Source of the DNA: Candidatus Delongbacteria bacterium
GTDB lineage: Bacteria > CAIWAD01
Assembly: GCA_041675285.1 (NCBI GenBank)
Contig: JBAYTZ010000008.1
Location: 62,001-126,000 of the forward strand
Length of the DNA: 64,000 bases
Direction of reading: 5' to 3'
In this document: piece after piece, positions 41,027 to 48,825 of the stretch
Numbering within the stretch: position 1 is the stretch's first letter
Layout: each line of letters begins with the position of its first letter
The notes under the pieces: generated by a model
Databases searched by the model: none
What the model was told of the DNA's origin: nothing
Seen by the model: only the letters and a program-made list of their open reading frames with translations
Translations under genes and position numbers: made by a program

Positions 41027-41934
41027 ACGCGCCCGGCGTGCGCACTGCGCCCGGGACGCGCGCCACCTCGCACGGGGCGCGCCGCCTGCTGACCGTGGAC
41101 ATCGGCAACACGCACATCGTGCTGGGCGTCTTCCTGGACGGCCGGCTGAGTGCCCACTGGCGCCTGGCCTCGGCCCACGCCCGGACCATCGACGAGAGCT
41201 GGGTCATGCTCAGCATGCTCTTCCAGTCGGCGGGGCTGGAGGCGCGCGAGCTCGACGGCGTGGCCATCGCCAGCGTGGTGCCGGACCTGAACTTCGTCTG
41301 GATCAAGCTGGCCGAGTACCACCTGCAACTGGAGCCCTTCGTGATGCGGCCCGGCGCGCCGGGCACGCCGGAAGTTCGGCTGCCCGATCCCTCCACCGTT
41401 GGCGCCGACCGGCTCTGCAACGCGGCCGCCGTCTGGCACCTGGTGCGCCGGGCGGCCATCGTAGTGGACTTCGGCACGGCCACGACCTTCGACGTGATCC
41501 ACAGCGACGGCGCTTTCCTGGGCGGGCTGATCCTGCCCGGACCCCAGACGGCCCTGCGCAACCTGCACCAAAGCGCGGCCCTGCTGCCCAAGGTGGCCCT
41601 GGCCTTTCCGCCCCGCGTCATCGGCGTGACCACGGAGCAGGCCATGCAGAGCGGCCTGCTGCACGGCGCCGTGGCCCAGGTGGAGGGACTGGTGGAGCGC
41701 ATCCGGCACGAGCTGGCCGAGTCCGGCGTGCCGGGCCCCGTGTCCGTGTTCTCCACGGGCGGTTTCGGGCGGATCATGGCCCGTCACACACCCGTGATTG
41801 AGGAGCACCTGCCCTACCTCGTGCTCTGCGGCCTGGCCCTCTGCCACGCCCGCTCCACGGGCGGGCCGGAGCTGGAACCCCAGGAGATCCGCGCCAACCG
41901 GCTGCCCGCGCCGGAGGCCGGCGTGGAGGAGTGA
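41008..41934 (+). CDS. coaX: Type III pantothenate kinase
   Basis: 308 aa from the GTG at 41008, which has GGGAGG seven bases upstream and overlaps birA by 19 bp. Other in-frame starts are TTG 41023 and GTG 41038. CoaX motifs are LLTVDIGNTHIVLGVF (phosphate loop), DPSTVGADRLCNAAA and VVDFGTATTFDVI, then GGLILPGPQTALRNLHQSAALLP and STGGFGRIM. The protein carries ~26 residues before the usual start at the first strand, so the true start may be later. It phosphorylates pantothenate in CoA synthesis and is not feedback-inhibited by CoA in this family. Confidence 0.93.
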   Translation: MPVGSLNAPGVRTAPGTRATSHGARRLLTVDIGNTHIVLGVFLDGRLSAHWRLASAHARTIDESWVMLSMLFQSAGLEARELDGVAIASVVPDLNFVWIKLAEYHLQLEPFVMRPGAPGTPEVRLPDPSTVGADRLCNAAAVWHLVRRAAIVVDFGTATTFDVIHSDGAFLGGLILPGPQTALRNLHQSAALLPKVALAFPPRVIGVTTEQAMQSGLLHGAVAQVEGLVERIRHELAESGVPGPVSVFSTGGFGRIMARHTPVIEEHLPYLVLCGLALCHARSTGGPELEPQEIRANRLPAPEAGVEE

Positions 41935-43628
41935 GCGCCGCGTCCGCACCGGACTTGGCGCCCCACCTGCGCGTTATGCAAGCATTGGAACCAACGATGA
42001 CCCTGCCTGCTGCCTCCGTCGCGCTTCGCCGCGGCACCGCGTTCCGGCTGACGTTCTGGTGGCGCCGCTGGCTGCTGGTCCTGGTGCTGGGGCTGGCCGC
42101 GGGCCGGCCGGCCACGACGGAAGCCGCGCCGCTGCCCCTGCCCGACGGCGGCCTGCTGACCCATCCGCGGCCCGAGGGCGACGCGCCCCTGCCCGTTCTG
42201 GCGGAGAGTCGTGACGTCTTCGTCAACGGCCACCTGGGCCGGGCCACGCGCATCCGCTGCCAGGGTCGCGAGCTGCGCATGACGGCCGACCGCCGCTTCG
42301 CCGACCGCGTGCCCTGGCCGGCCGGGCGCCGGCTGGAGTTCACGCTGGAGGGTCCGGGCGGCCCCTGGAACTGGAGTCTGGAGCTGGCCGCACCCGTCGC
42401 CGCGCCACCCCCGGCTGGCCCGCCGCCGCCGGCCGTGCCGGCCCGGGCGGATTCCCTCGCGCCAAAGGGCGAAACACCTGATTCCCCGGGCTGGCTGGCC
42501 CCCATCCGCGTGCGACTGGACGGCAGCCCGCTCTCCACGACGCCTGGCGGCAGCTACTGGATTTTTCCCCAGGCCGGCACGGAGTGGGTGGCCGACCGGC
42601 GCGAGGCCGGCTGGCTTCGGCTGCCCCTGCGCCCCAACCTGGCGGCCTGGGTGCCTGAGGAACGCGTCCGGCGGCTGGGTCTGGCGCCCGCGCAGCCCGA
42701 GCCGCGCCTGCTGGGTCCGGCCGTGACGGGCGGACGGCTGCCCGACGGCGACCTGGAACTGCGGCTGGCGCTCAGCGGGGGGGGTCCGCCCCTCTGGCGC
42801 GAAGAGAGCGGACCGGCGGGCGAGGACTGGCGCCTGATCCTCTCCGGCACCCGTGGCCGGCTGGACTGGGTGGAACTGGATCCGGCGGGCGCATTGCGCC
42901 AACTGGATTGGGAGGTGCTGCCCGGCGACGAGCTGCTGCTGCGGGCCAGCCTGGTCCCCGGCGCTTTCCAGGGCCACTCGCTCTTCTGGGAGCCGGGGGT
43001 CCTGCGGCTGGTTTTCCACCGTCGCACCGCCGGGTTGAAGGGCGCGCGTATCGTGCTGGACCCCGGCCACGGCGGCCGCGAGAGCGGCTGCATCGGGGCC
43101 AGCGGCACGCAGGAGAAGGACCTGACCCTGCTCCTGGCCCGGGAACTGCGGCGCGAGCTGGAAAAGGCCGGCGCCCACGTGGAGCTGACCCGCGACTCCG
43201 ACAGCACGCTCAGCCTGGGGGCCCGCGTGGCCCGCACGCGCGAGCTGCGCGCCGACTTCCTGCTCTCGCTGCACTACAACAGCGTGGGGGAGGGCGAGAG
43301 TCCCTGGAAGGCCGACGGCTACATGGTCTTCTCCTGGAGTCCCTGGTCCGCCGACGCCGCCGCCCTGCTGCACGGGGAACTGCGCCGGCGTCTGCCGCTG
43401 CGCGACAAGGGCCTGCACTGGCGCAGCCTGGGCGTCTGTCGCCACCAGGGCTGTCCGGCCCTGCTGCTGGAAGTGGGCAGCCTGGCCCACCCCGACGAGG
43501 AGAGCCGCCTGCTGGACCCGGCCTTCCGCCACCGTCAGGTCAAGGCCATCCGCCGCGGCCTGGAGGCCTGGTTCCGGGCGGGGGGCACGCCGCCCGCGCC
43601 GCGCAGCGTCTGGTCGGGCGCTCGCTGA
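41931..43628 (+). CDS. N-acetylmuramoyl-L-alanine amidase (Amidase_3)
   Basis: 565 aa from the GTG at 41931 (GTGA overlap with coaX). ATG codons at 41976 and 41997 are in frame, and 41997 has GGAA upstream, so the start is uncertain. A hydrophobic export segment (RRWLLVLVLGLAAG) follows. The middle region (~75-355) has AMIN/SH3-like beta segments separated by Pro-rich linker. The C-terminal amidase (~365-555) has its Zn ligands and catalytic Glu: VLDPGHGGRESG, the Glu in TQEKDLT, SLHYNS and LLLEVGSLAHPDEE. It cleaves the amide between muramic acid and L-Ala in peptidoglycan, for cell separation or remodelling. Confidence 0.93.
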   Translation: MSAASAPDLAPHLRVMQALEPTMTLPAASVALRRGTAFRLTFWWRRWLLVLVLGLAAGRPATTEAAPLPLPDGGLLTHPRPEGDAPLPVLAESRDVFVNGHLGRATRIRCQGRELRMTADRRFADRVPWPAGRRLEFTLEGPGGPWNWSLELAAPVAAPPPAGPPPPAVPARADSLAPKGETPDSPGWLAPIRVRLDGSPLSTTPGGSYWIFPQAGTEWVADRREAGWLRLPLRPNLAAWVPEERVRRLGLAPAQPEPRLLGPAVTGGRLPDGDLELRLALSGGGPPLWREESGPAGEDWRLILSGTRGRLDWVELDPAGALRQLDWEVLPGDELLLRASLVPGAFQGHSLFWEPGVLRLVFHRRTAGLKGARIVLDPGHGGRESGCIGASGTQEKDLTLLLARELRRELEKAGAHVELTRDSDSTLSLGARVARTRELRADFLLSLHYNSVGEGESPWKADGYMVFSWSPWSADAAALLHGELRRRLPLRDKGLHWRSLGVCRHQGCPALLLEVGSLAHPDEESRLLDPAFRHRQVKAIRRGLEAWFRAGGTPPAPRSVWSGAR

Positions 43629-43678
43629 CCGCAGATCAAGCGCCCGCTGACCACATTCCGACCGGCGCAGCGCCGGGC

Positions 43679-43694
43679 TGGCACGCTTCTTGTT
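43679..43694 (+). promoter_or_regulatory. Candidate sigma-54 (-24/-12) promoter
   Basis: TGGCACG-CTTC-TTGTT matches the YTGGCACG-N4-TTGCW consensus with one change, at the -12 C. It lies in the 126-bp gap before the lipoprotein gene at 43755. No activator-binding site was identified. Confidence 0.4.
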
Positions 43695-43754
43695 GAGAGG
43701 GTGCCCAGAGCCGGCCCATCAAGCGGGCGGGCCCGCGAACTCACGAGGATTCGG

Positions 43755-44765
43755 ATGACAGGCAAACGATTCCAATGGCTGCTGAGCGCGCTGAGCGCGG
43801 TCCTGCTGGGACTGGCTGGTTGTGCCCGGCAGCCCCTGCCGCTGGACCAGGACCCCGCCCTGGCCGGGCTGGATCCTTTCCTGGGGGCCGATCTGGTGGT
43901 GGCCGGGGAAGCGCTGACCGGCGAGCCCTTCGTGGACCGGGCGCGGCTGGAGCTGATCGAAGGCCGCGAGGGCGAACCGCTGCCCTGCGCCGGCGGCTGG
44001 CTGCTGCAGGTGCGGCGTACGGTGGACTGGACCCCCGCCCCCGGCCCGGAGAGCCAGGCCCTGCTGGTCTGGCTGGGCGCCGGCGCCCAGCGCGGCCGGT
44101 CCCGGCTGGTGGCCCGGGCGGATTCCCTGCGCCTGCTAGCCCAGCTGGGGGCTGCCGGTCCGCCGGAGGCGGCGCGCCTGCTGCTGCTGGAGCGCGGCCG
44201 GGCGGAGGCGCGACCCTGGCGCCAACTGGTCCGGCGCGACCTGCAGGGCGGCGGGCGCTGTCTGGCCCGCGCGGCCGCCGATCGCCTGGACTGGCGCGAG
44301 CAACCCGCCGCCCTGCGGCTAGCCGAGGAGCGCGAGGCCCGGCCCTTCCGCGAAGGCGTGGGCAGCTGGCATCTGGAAGTGGAGCGCCCCCTGCTCAGCG
44401 GGCCGGAGGACTGGGAGCTGGGCCCGGCGCGGCCCGTGGAGAGTCCTTACCGGGCCCTGGCCGAATTCCTGGACGCCGCGCGGCGCGGACGCTGGCGGCA
44501 GGCGGCCCGGCGCGTGGACCTGACCCGCCTGCTGGCGCTGCCCGACGGCAGCTGGAGCCCCGAACTCGAGGCGAGCCTGAAGGCCGGCCTGCCTGAGCTG
44601 CTGGCCCGGCGCGTGCAACTGAGCGCCCCGCGGCGCGCCTCGCTCACCCGCTTCGAGGATCTCTCCGGCCGGTTGGTCTGGCGCGTGGAACTGGAGCCGC
44701 GCGCCGGGGAGGGCGGCGAGTCGCGCTGGGTGCTGGTCCGGCTGGAGCGCGTACTGCGCAACTAA
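43755..44765 (+). CDS. Hypothetical lipoprotein
   Basis: 336 aa from the ATG at 43755, with CGAGG six bases upstream. The N-terminus MTGKRFQWLLSALSAVLLGLAGC is a lipoprotein signal (LAGC). The rest is rich in Arg, Leu and Glu, with alternating strand and helix predicted by eye. No family was recognised. The gene follows the amidase with its own possible sigma-54-like promoter and precedes the nrnA-like gene. It is perhaps envelope-associated. Confidence 0.75.
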   Translation: MTGKRFQWLLSALSAVLLGLAGCARQPLPLDQDPALAGLDPFLGADLVVAGEALTGEPFVDRARLELIEGREGEPLPCAGGWLLQVRRTVDWTPAPGPESQALLVWLGAGAQRGRSRLVARADSLRLLAQLGAAGPPEAARLLLLERGRAEARPWRQLVRRDLQGGGRCLARAAADRLDWREQPAALRLAEEREARPFREGVGSWHLEVERPLLSGPEDWELGPARPVESPYRALAEFLDAARRGRWRQAARRVDLTRLLALPDGSWSPELEASLKAGLPELLARRVQLSAPRRASLTRFEDLSGRLVWRVELEPRAGEGGESRWVLVRLERVLRN

Positions 44766-44796
44766 GATCGCCCCGGCCGCGGAGCTTTGCGGGAGC

Positions 44797-44825
44797 TTGC
44801 GGAGCCCGCCACCTGTGCTACTTTG
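44797..44825 (+). promoter_or_regulatory. Promoter candidate TTG-N19-TACTTTG
   Basis: TTG at 44797-44799 and TACTTTG at 44819-44825 are separated by 19 bp. This is the layout of Bacteroidetes -33/-7 promoters (TTG-N19-TAnnTTTG). It lies 48 bp before the nrnA-like start and is the best-formed member of the TAYYTTG set. Confidence 0.5.
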
Positions 44826-44873
44826 GCCCCCGCTTCGTCGGAATCACCCCGTCCGGCCAGTTCCAGGAGGGAC

Positions 44874-45926
44874 ATGACCCCCGTCCGCGAGTGCTCCCGC
44901 AAATTGCAGGATCTCAAAGCCGCCCTCGGGTCCGCGCGTCGGGTGCTGATTCTCACCCACGACAATCCGGATCCCGACTGCGTGGCCAGTGCTATGGCCT
45001 TCAAGCTGATCTTCGAACACATGGACCGCGAGGCGGTGGTGGGTTCGGGAGGCGAGTTGGGGCGCAGCGAGAACCGCACGCTGCAGCAGATCCTCTCCCT
45101 GGGCATCCGGCCGCTGCACGAGCTGACCCTGGCCGAATTCGACTTCTTCCTGTTCGTGGACACCCAGCCGGGCAGCGGCAACAACTCGGCCCAGCTGCCC
45201 CTGAATGCGCGCTACGGCATCGTGGACCACCACATCCTGGGGGAGGCCTGGCCCCACGCGCCAGTCTTCCTGGACCTGCGCGAGAACTACGGCGCCACGG
45301 CCACCCTGGCCTACGAATACCTCCAGGCGCGCAACGTCAAGGTGGACGTGCCGCTGGCCACGGCCCTCTACTACGCCATCCGCACCGAGACCAGCGACAT
45401 GGGGCGCGGGGCCAGCAAGGCCGACCGGGCCGCCTACCTCAAGCTGCACCCCAAGATCGACTGGGACCTGCTGCACCGGATCGTCAACAGCCGCCTGCCG
45501 CTGGACTACTTCATCATGATGAAGGAGGCCGTCGAGCGCGCCCAGCGCTTCGGCCACGCCGTTGTGGTGGACCTGGGTCCCACCCGCCACCCGGATTTCG
45601 TGGCCGAGCTGGCGGACAGTTTCCGCCGGCTGGAGGAAATCCATTGGGTGCTGGTTTGGGGCTGGCGCGCGGACCGGGTGGTCTTTTCCATCCGCAACAA
45701 CCTGCACGAACCCCACGTGGGCCGGCTGGCCCGGGAACTGGTCAAGGACTGTGGCAGCGCCGGCGGACACCGGCACATGGCGGGCGGACAGGTGCCCGCC
45801 GCAGCAGGAGGACTGGATCAAGCCCGATTGCTCTTCCGCCGGGCCATCGTGCCCGCCTTTTTGCGTGCCGTGGGCGAATCCGCCCAGGACGGCATTTTCC
45901 TGACTCAGGAAGCGGAGGGACGATGA
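44874..45926 (+). CDS. DHH-family phosphoesterase (NrnA-like)
   Basis: 350 aa from the ATG at 44874, with AGGAGG five bases upstream. DHH motifs appear in order: ILTHDNPDPDCVASAMA (motif I), FFLFVDTQPG (motif II), IVDHH (motif III) and TSDMGRG (motif IV). The C-terminal DHHA1 domain has GGHRHMAGGQVP. NrnA-type enzymes degrade short RNA oligomers (nanoRNA) and 3',5'-pAp, or linear dinucleotides, with Mn2+ in the cytoplasm. It is slightly longer than the usual ~315 aa. The stop overlaps the PorV-like gene by ATGA. Confidence 0.9.
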   Translation: MTPVRECSRKLQDLKAALGSARRVLILTHDNPDPDCVASAMAFKLIFEHMDREAVVGSGGELGRSENRTLQQILSLGIRPLHELTLAEFDFFLFVDTQPGSGNNSAQLPLNARYGIVDHHILGEAWPHAPVFLDLRENYGATATLAYEYLQARNVKVDVPLATALYYAIRTETSDMGRGASKADRAAYLKLHPKIDWDLLHRIVNSRLPLDYFIMMKEAVERAQRFGHAVVVDLGPTRHPDFVAELADSFRRLEEIHWVLVWGWRADRVVFSIRNNLHEPHVGRLARELVKDCGSAGGHRHMAGGQVPAAAGGLDQARLLFRRAIVPAFLRAVGESAQDGIFLTQEAEGR

Positions 45927-46888
45927 AGACCCACATGGCGGCCCTGCTTGTGGCAGGTCTGCTGCTCTGTGCCGGCGCCCAGGCCGGCGAGCGTCACGGC
46001 GGCGACTTTCTGCGGGTGGAACTGGGCGCGGCGCCCGTGGCCCGCGGGTTGACCGGCCTGCTCCTGGCGGATCCGGGCACCCGGGCCTGGTGGAACCCGG
46101 CCCAGCTGGAGGACGAGCCCGGCCAACTGCTGTCCTTTCAGCATCAGGAAGCCTTCGGCGGCGATCTGGAACTTGACTTTCTCTCGTGGACGGGCCACCT
46201 GGGCGGACCCGCGGGCCTGCCTCTCTCGGCCTTCGTCCTGCGCCAGGCCGTGCCGGACATCCCCATCAGCACGCTGCTGGAAGGGGGCGGCAGTTTCGAG
46301 GAGGGCGGCCGGCCGCTGGTCTCCAGCCGCGCGGACGCGGCGGACTGGGTGCTGGGGCTGGCCACGGCCCGCGAGCTGCGCCCCGGCCTGACGGGCGGTC
46401 TGACCGTGAAGGTGCTGCACCGCAATCTGGTGGAGCGCACAGGCTCCGGGGTGGGCCTGGACGCCGGCCTGCGCTGGCAGGTGCGCGAGCCGCTCAGCCT
46501 GGGGCTGGCCCTGCGCGACGCCACGGGCAGCCTGGTGTTCTGGGACGACGGCCAACAGGACTGGATCGCGCCGGAGTGGGCCCTGGGAGCCGCCTGGGAG
46601 CAGGCGCTGCCCCGGCTGCGCAGCCGCCTGGCCGCCGAGCTGGACCTGCGCGGCGAGTTGGAGGGCGCGGTGCCCGACCGCGACGGCGCCTGGCGCCGGG
46701 CCTGGCTGCACGGCGGGCTGGAGTGGGTGCTGCTGGAGCGTCTGGCCCTGCGCGGCGGCGTGGCCGAGGGTGATCCCGCCGCCGGCGCGGGCCTGTTCGT
46801 GGGCCGTTGGGCGCTGGACTACGCCTGGCGCCCGCATCCCGAGCTGGGGGCCTCGCACCTGGTGACCCTGAGTGTCCGCCTGCCCTGA
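45923..46888 (+). CDS. PorV/PorQ-like outer-membrane beta-barrel protein
   Basis: 321 aa from the ATG at 45923, with GGAGGG upstream. The signal peptide is MKTHMAALLVAGLLLCAGAQA. The start of the mature part (LGAAPVARGLTGLLLADPGTRAWWNPAQLEDEPGQLLSFQHQE) matches the GARxxxMGGAxxALADDxxAxYWNPAGL pattern of the PorV/PorQ and FadL-like families. Alternating amphipathic strands and a C-terminal LVTLSVRLP end follow. In Bacteroidetes PorV carries type IX secretion substrates to the surface. A comparable role for the FlgD-tailed proteins here is only a hypothesis. The operon partner is the nrnA-like gene. Confidence 0.7.
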   Translation: MKTHMAALLVAGLLLCAGAQAGERHGGDFLRVELGAAPVARGLTGLLLADPGTRAWWNPAQLEDEPGQLLSFQHQEAFGGDLELDFLSWTGHLGGPAGLPLSAFVLRQAVPDIPISTLLEGGGSFEEGGRPLVSSRADAADWVLGLATARELRPGLTGGLTVKVLHRNLVERTGSGVGLDAGLRWQVREPLSLGLALRDATGSLVFWDDGQQDWIAPEWALGAAWEQALPRLRSRLAAELDLRGELEGAVPDRDGAWRRAWLHGGLEWVLLERLALRGGVAEGDPAAGAGLFVGRWALDYAWRPHPELGASHLVTLSVRLP

Positions 46889-46896
46889 GCGGCCTC

Positions 46897-47068
46897 GAAG
46901 AAGAAAGCTCGACACGAAGCACAAGCTCGACACGAAGAGCACGAAGAGCAGAGAAGAACACGAAGCGTTGCTTGGTTTGAGTCCAAGCAAGGCTTCCCGT
47001 GACCTCCTTCAACCGGGATTCGTCTTCGTGTCCTTCGATCGACTTCGTGCCCTTCGTGTCCAGCAGTG
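46897..47068. repeat. Inverted-repeat element (d1), CACGAAG-type
   Basis: It starts 9 bp after the PorV-like stop. The left arm has CACGAAG at 46913, 46931, 46940 and 46959. The right arm has CTTCGTG at 47024, 47043 and 47052. The centre holds a small perfect hairpin (TTGCTTGG at 46968-46975 with CCAAGCAA at 46983-46990), followed by a 20-bp sequence (46995-47014) repeated exactly in the next element. With d2 it fills the 392-bp gap before the carboxyltransferase gene. Confidence 0.9.
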
Positions 47069-47078
47069 ATATCCGAGT

Positions 47079-47245
47079 TCCGCTTCGACACGAGGAACAG
47101 CTCGACACGAAGAACACGAAGGGCGGAGTAGAGCACGAAGCGTAGATTGGATGGAGTCCAAGCGTTACGTCCCGTGACCTCCTTCAACCAAAGATTGTCT
47201 TCGTGCCCTTCGATCGCCTTCGTGATCTTCGTGTCCAGTGTGGTG
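47079..47245. repeat. Inverted-repeat element (d2), tandem copy of d1
   Basis: The left arm has CACGAAG at 47106, 47115 and 47134. The right arm has CTTCGTG at 47199, 47218 and 47227. The core GAGTCCAAGC and the 20-bp block at 47170-47189 recur exactly 175 bp after their d1 positions. It ends ~36 bp before the carboxyltransferase ATG. Confidence 0.9.
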
Positions 47246-47280
47246 GAAAAAGAGCCCCCCAAACCAGCGGAGGATGACGC

Positions 47281-48825
47281 ATGGCCGACCGGCGCGAGGA
47301 ACTGCTCAAGCTGCAGGACCAGGCCCAGGAGCTGGGCGGCGCGGCCCGTGTGGCGCGCCAGCACGAGGCGGGCAAACTGACGGCCCGCGAACGGCTGGAC
47401 CTGCTGCTGGATCCGGGCTCCTTCGACGAGACGGACATGCTGGTCCGCCACCAGTCCACGGCCTTCGGCCTGGACCAGAACCGGCCGCTGGGCGACGGCG
47501 TGGTCACCGGTTTCGGCCGCATCCTGGGGCGGCCCGTGGCCGTGTTCAGCCAGGACTTCACCACCCACGGCGGCAGCCTGTCCCAGGCCCACGGCGCCAA
47601 GATCTGCAAGATCATGGACCAGGCCCTCAAGGCGGGCATCCCCATCGTCGGGCTCAACGACTCGGGCGGCGCGCGCGTCCAGGAAGGCGTGGCCAGTCTG
47701 GGCGCCTACGCGGACATCTTCCTGCGCAACACCCTGGCCTCGGGCGTGGTGCCGCAGATCAGCGCCATCCTCGGCCCCTGCGCCGGCGGGGCCGTCTACA
47801 GCCCGGCGATCACCGACTTCACCATCATGGTCGAGAAGTCCAGCTACATGTTCGTCACCGGGCCCAAGGTGGTGAAGACCGTGACCCACGAGGAGGTCAG
47901 CAGCGAGGACCTGGGCGGCGCGCGCACCCACTCCGGGCGCAGCGGCGTGGCGCACTTCGCCGAGGCCAACGAGGGCCGGGCCCTGCAGCGGATCCGCGAC
48001 CTGCTCTCCTATCTGCCGCAGAACCAGCTGGACTCGCCGCGCGACCTGCCGGTCCAGGATCCCGTCGAGCGCGCCGATGACAGCCTGCGGACGGTGGTTC
48101 CCACCGATCCCAGCAAACCCTACGACATCCGCGAGGTGATCCTGCCGGTGGTGGACGCGGGCTCCTTCCTGGAGATCCACGCCGACTTTGCGCCCAACAT
48201 CGTGGTGGGCCTGGCCCGGGTGGGCGGGCGCGCGCTGGGCGTGGTGGCCAACCAGCCGGCCGTGCTGGCGGGCGTGCTGGACATCGACGCCAGCCGCAAG
48301 GCCGCGCGCTTCGTGCGCTTCTGCGACGCCTTCAACCTGCCGCTGCTGACCTTCGTGGATGTGCCGGGCTTCCTGCCGGGGACTGACCAGGAGTGGCACG
48401 GGATCATCACCCACGGGGCCAAGCTGCTCTACGCCTACTGCGAGGCCACGGTGCCCAAGATCACGGTGATCACGCGCAAGGCCTACGGCGGCGCCTACGA
48501 CGTGATGAGTTCCAAGCATATCCGCGGCGACGCCAATTTCGCCTGGCCCTCGGCGGAGATCGCCGTGATGGGCGCCAAGGGGGCCGTGGAAATCATCTTC
48601 AACCGCGAGATCCAGGCGGCAACCGACGCGGCGGCCACCCAGGAGCGGCTCAGCCAGGATTACCAGGAGCGCTTCGCCAGCCCCTGGATCGCCGCCGAGC
48701 ACGGCTACGTGGACGCCGTGATCCTGCCCGAGCAGACCCGGCTCCGGGTCCACCGGGCGCTGGAGCTGCTGCGCAACAAGGCCGACCGCAACCCGCCGCG
48801 CAAGCACGGCAACATCCCGCTTTGA
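47281..48825 (+). CDS. Acyl-CoA carboxylase carboxyltransferase subunit (PccB/MmdA type)
   Basis: 514 aa from the ATG at 47281, with GGAGGATG upstream. It has the two crotonase-like halves of the family: GKLTARERLDLLLDPGSFDE, VFSQDFTTHGGSLSQAHGAKICKIMDQAL, LNDSGGARVQEGVASLGAYADIF and GPCAGGAVYSPAITDF. The second half has ADFAPNIVVGLARVGGRALGVVANQP, FVDVPGFLPGTDQEWHGIITHGAKLLYAY and ITRKAYGGAYDVMSSKHI, and the ending RKHGNIPL is typical. It moves CO2 from biotin to propionyl-CoA (or decarboxylates methylmalonyl-CoA). The biotin carrier partner is not in the window. Confidence 0.95.
   Translation: MADRREELLKLQDQAQELGGAARVARQHEAGKLTARERLDLLLDPGSFDETDMLVRHQSTAFGLDQNRPLGDGVVTGFGRILGRPVAVFSQDFTTHGGSLSQAHGAKICKIMDQALKAGIPIVGLNDSGGARVQEGVASLGAYADIFLRNTLASGVVPQISAILGPCAGGAVYSPAITDFTIMVEKSSYMFVTGPKVVKTVTHEEVSSEDLGGARTHSGRSGVAHFAEANEGRALQRIRDLLSYLPQNQLDSPRDLPVQDPVERADDSLRTVVPTDPSKPYDIREVILPVVDAGSFLEIHADFAPNIVVGLARVGGRALGVVANQPAVLAGVLDIDASRKAARFVRFCDAFNLPLLTFVDVPGFLPGTDQEWHGIITHGAKLLYAYCEATVPKITVITRKAYGGAYDVMSSKHIRGDANFAWPSAEIAVMGAKGAVEIIFNREIQAATDAAATQERLSQDYQERFASPWIAAEHGYVDAVILPEQTRLRVHRALELLRNKADRNPPRKHGNIPL

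Noticed and set aside
45923..46888. Claiming a type IX secretion system in the window
   Set aside because: Only a PorV-like barrel and FlgD-like tails are present; no core type IX gene is visible.
46897..47245. Possible CRISPR array in the CACGAAG region
   Set aside because: Units are 7 bp, irregularly spaced and arranged as inverted arms, without uniform spacers or cas genes.
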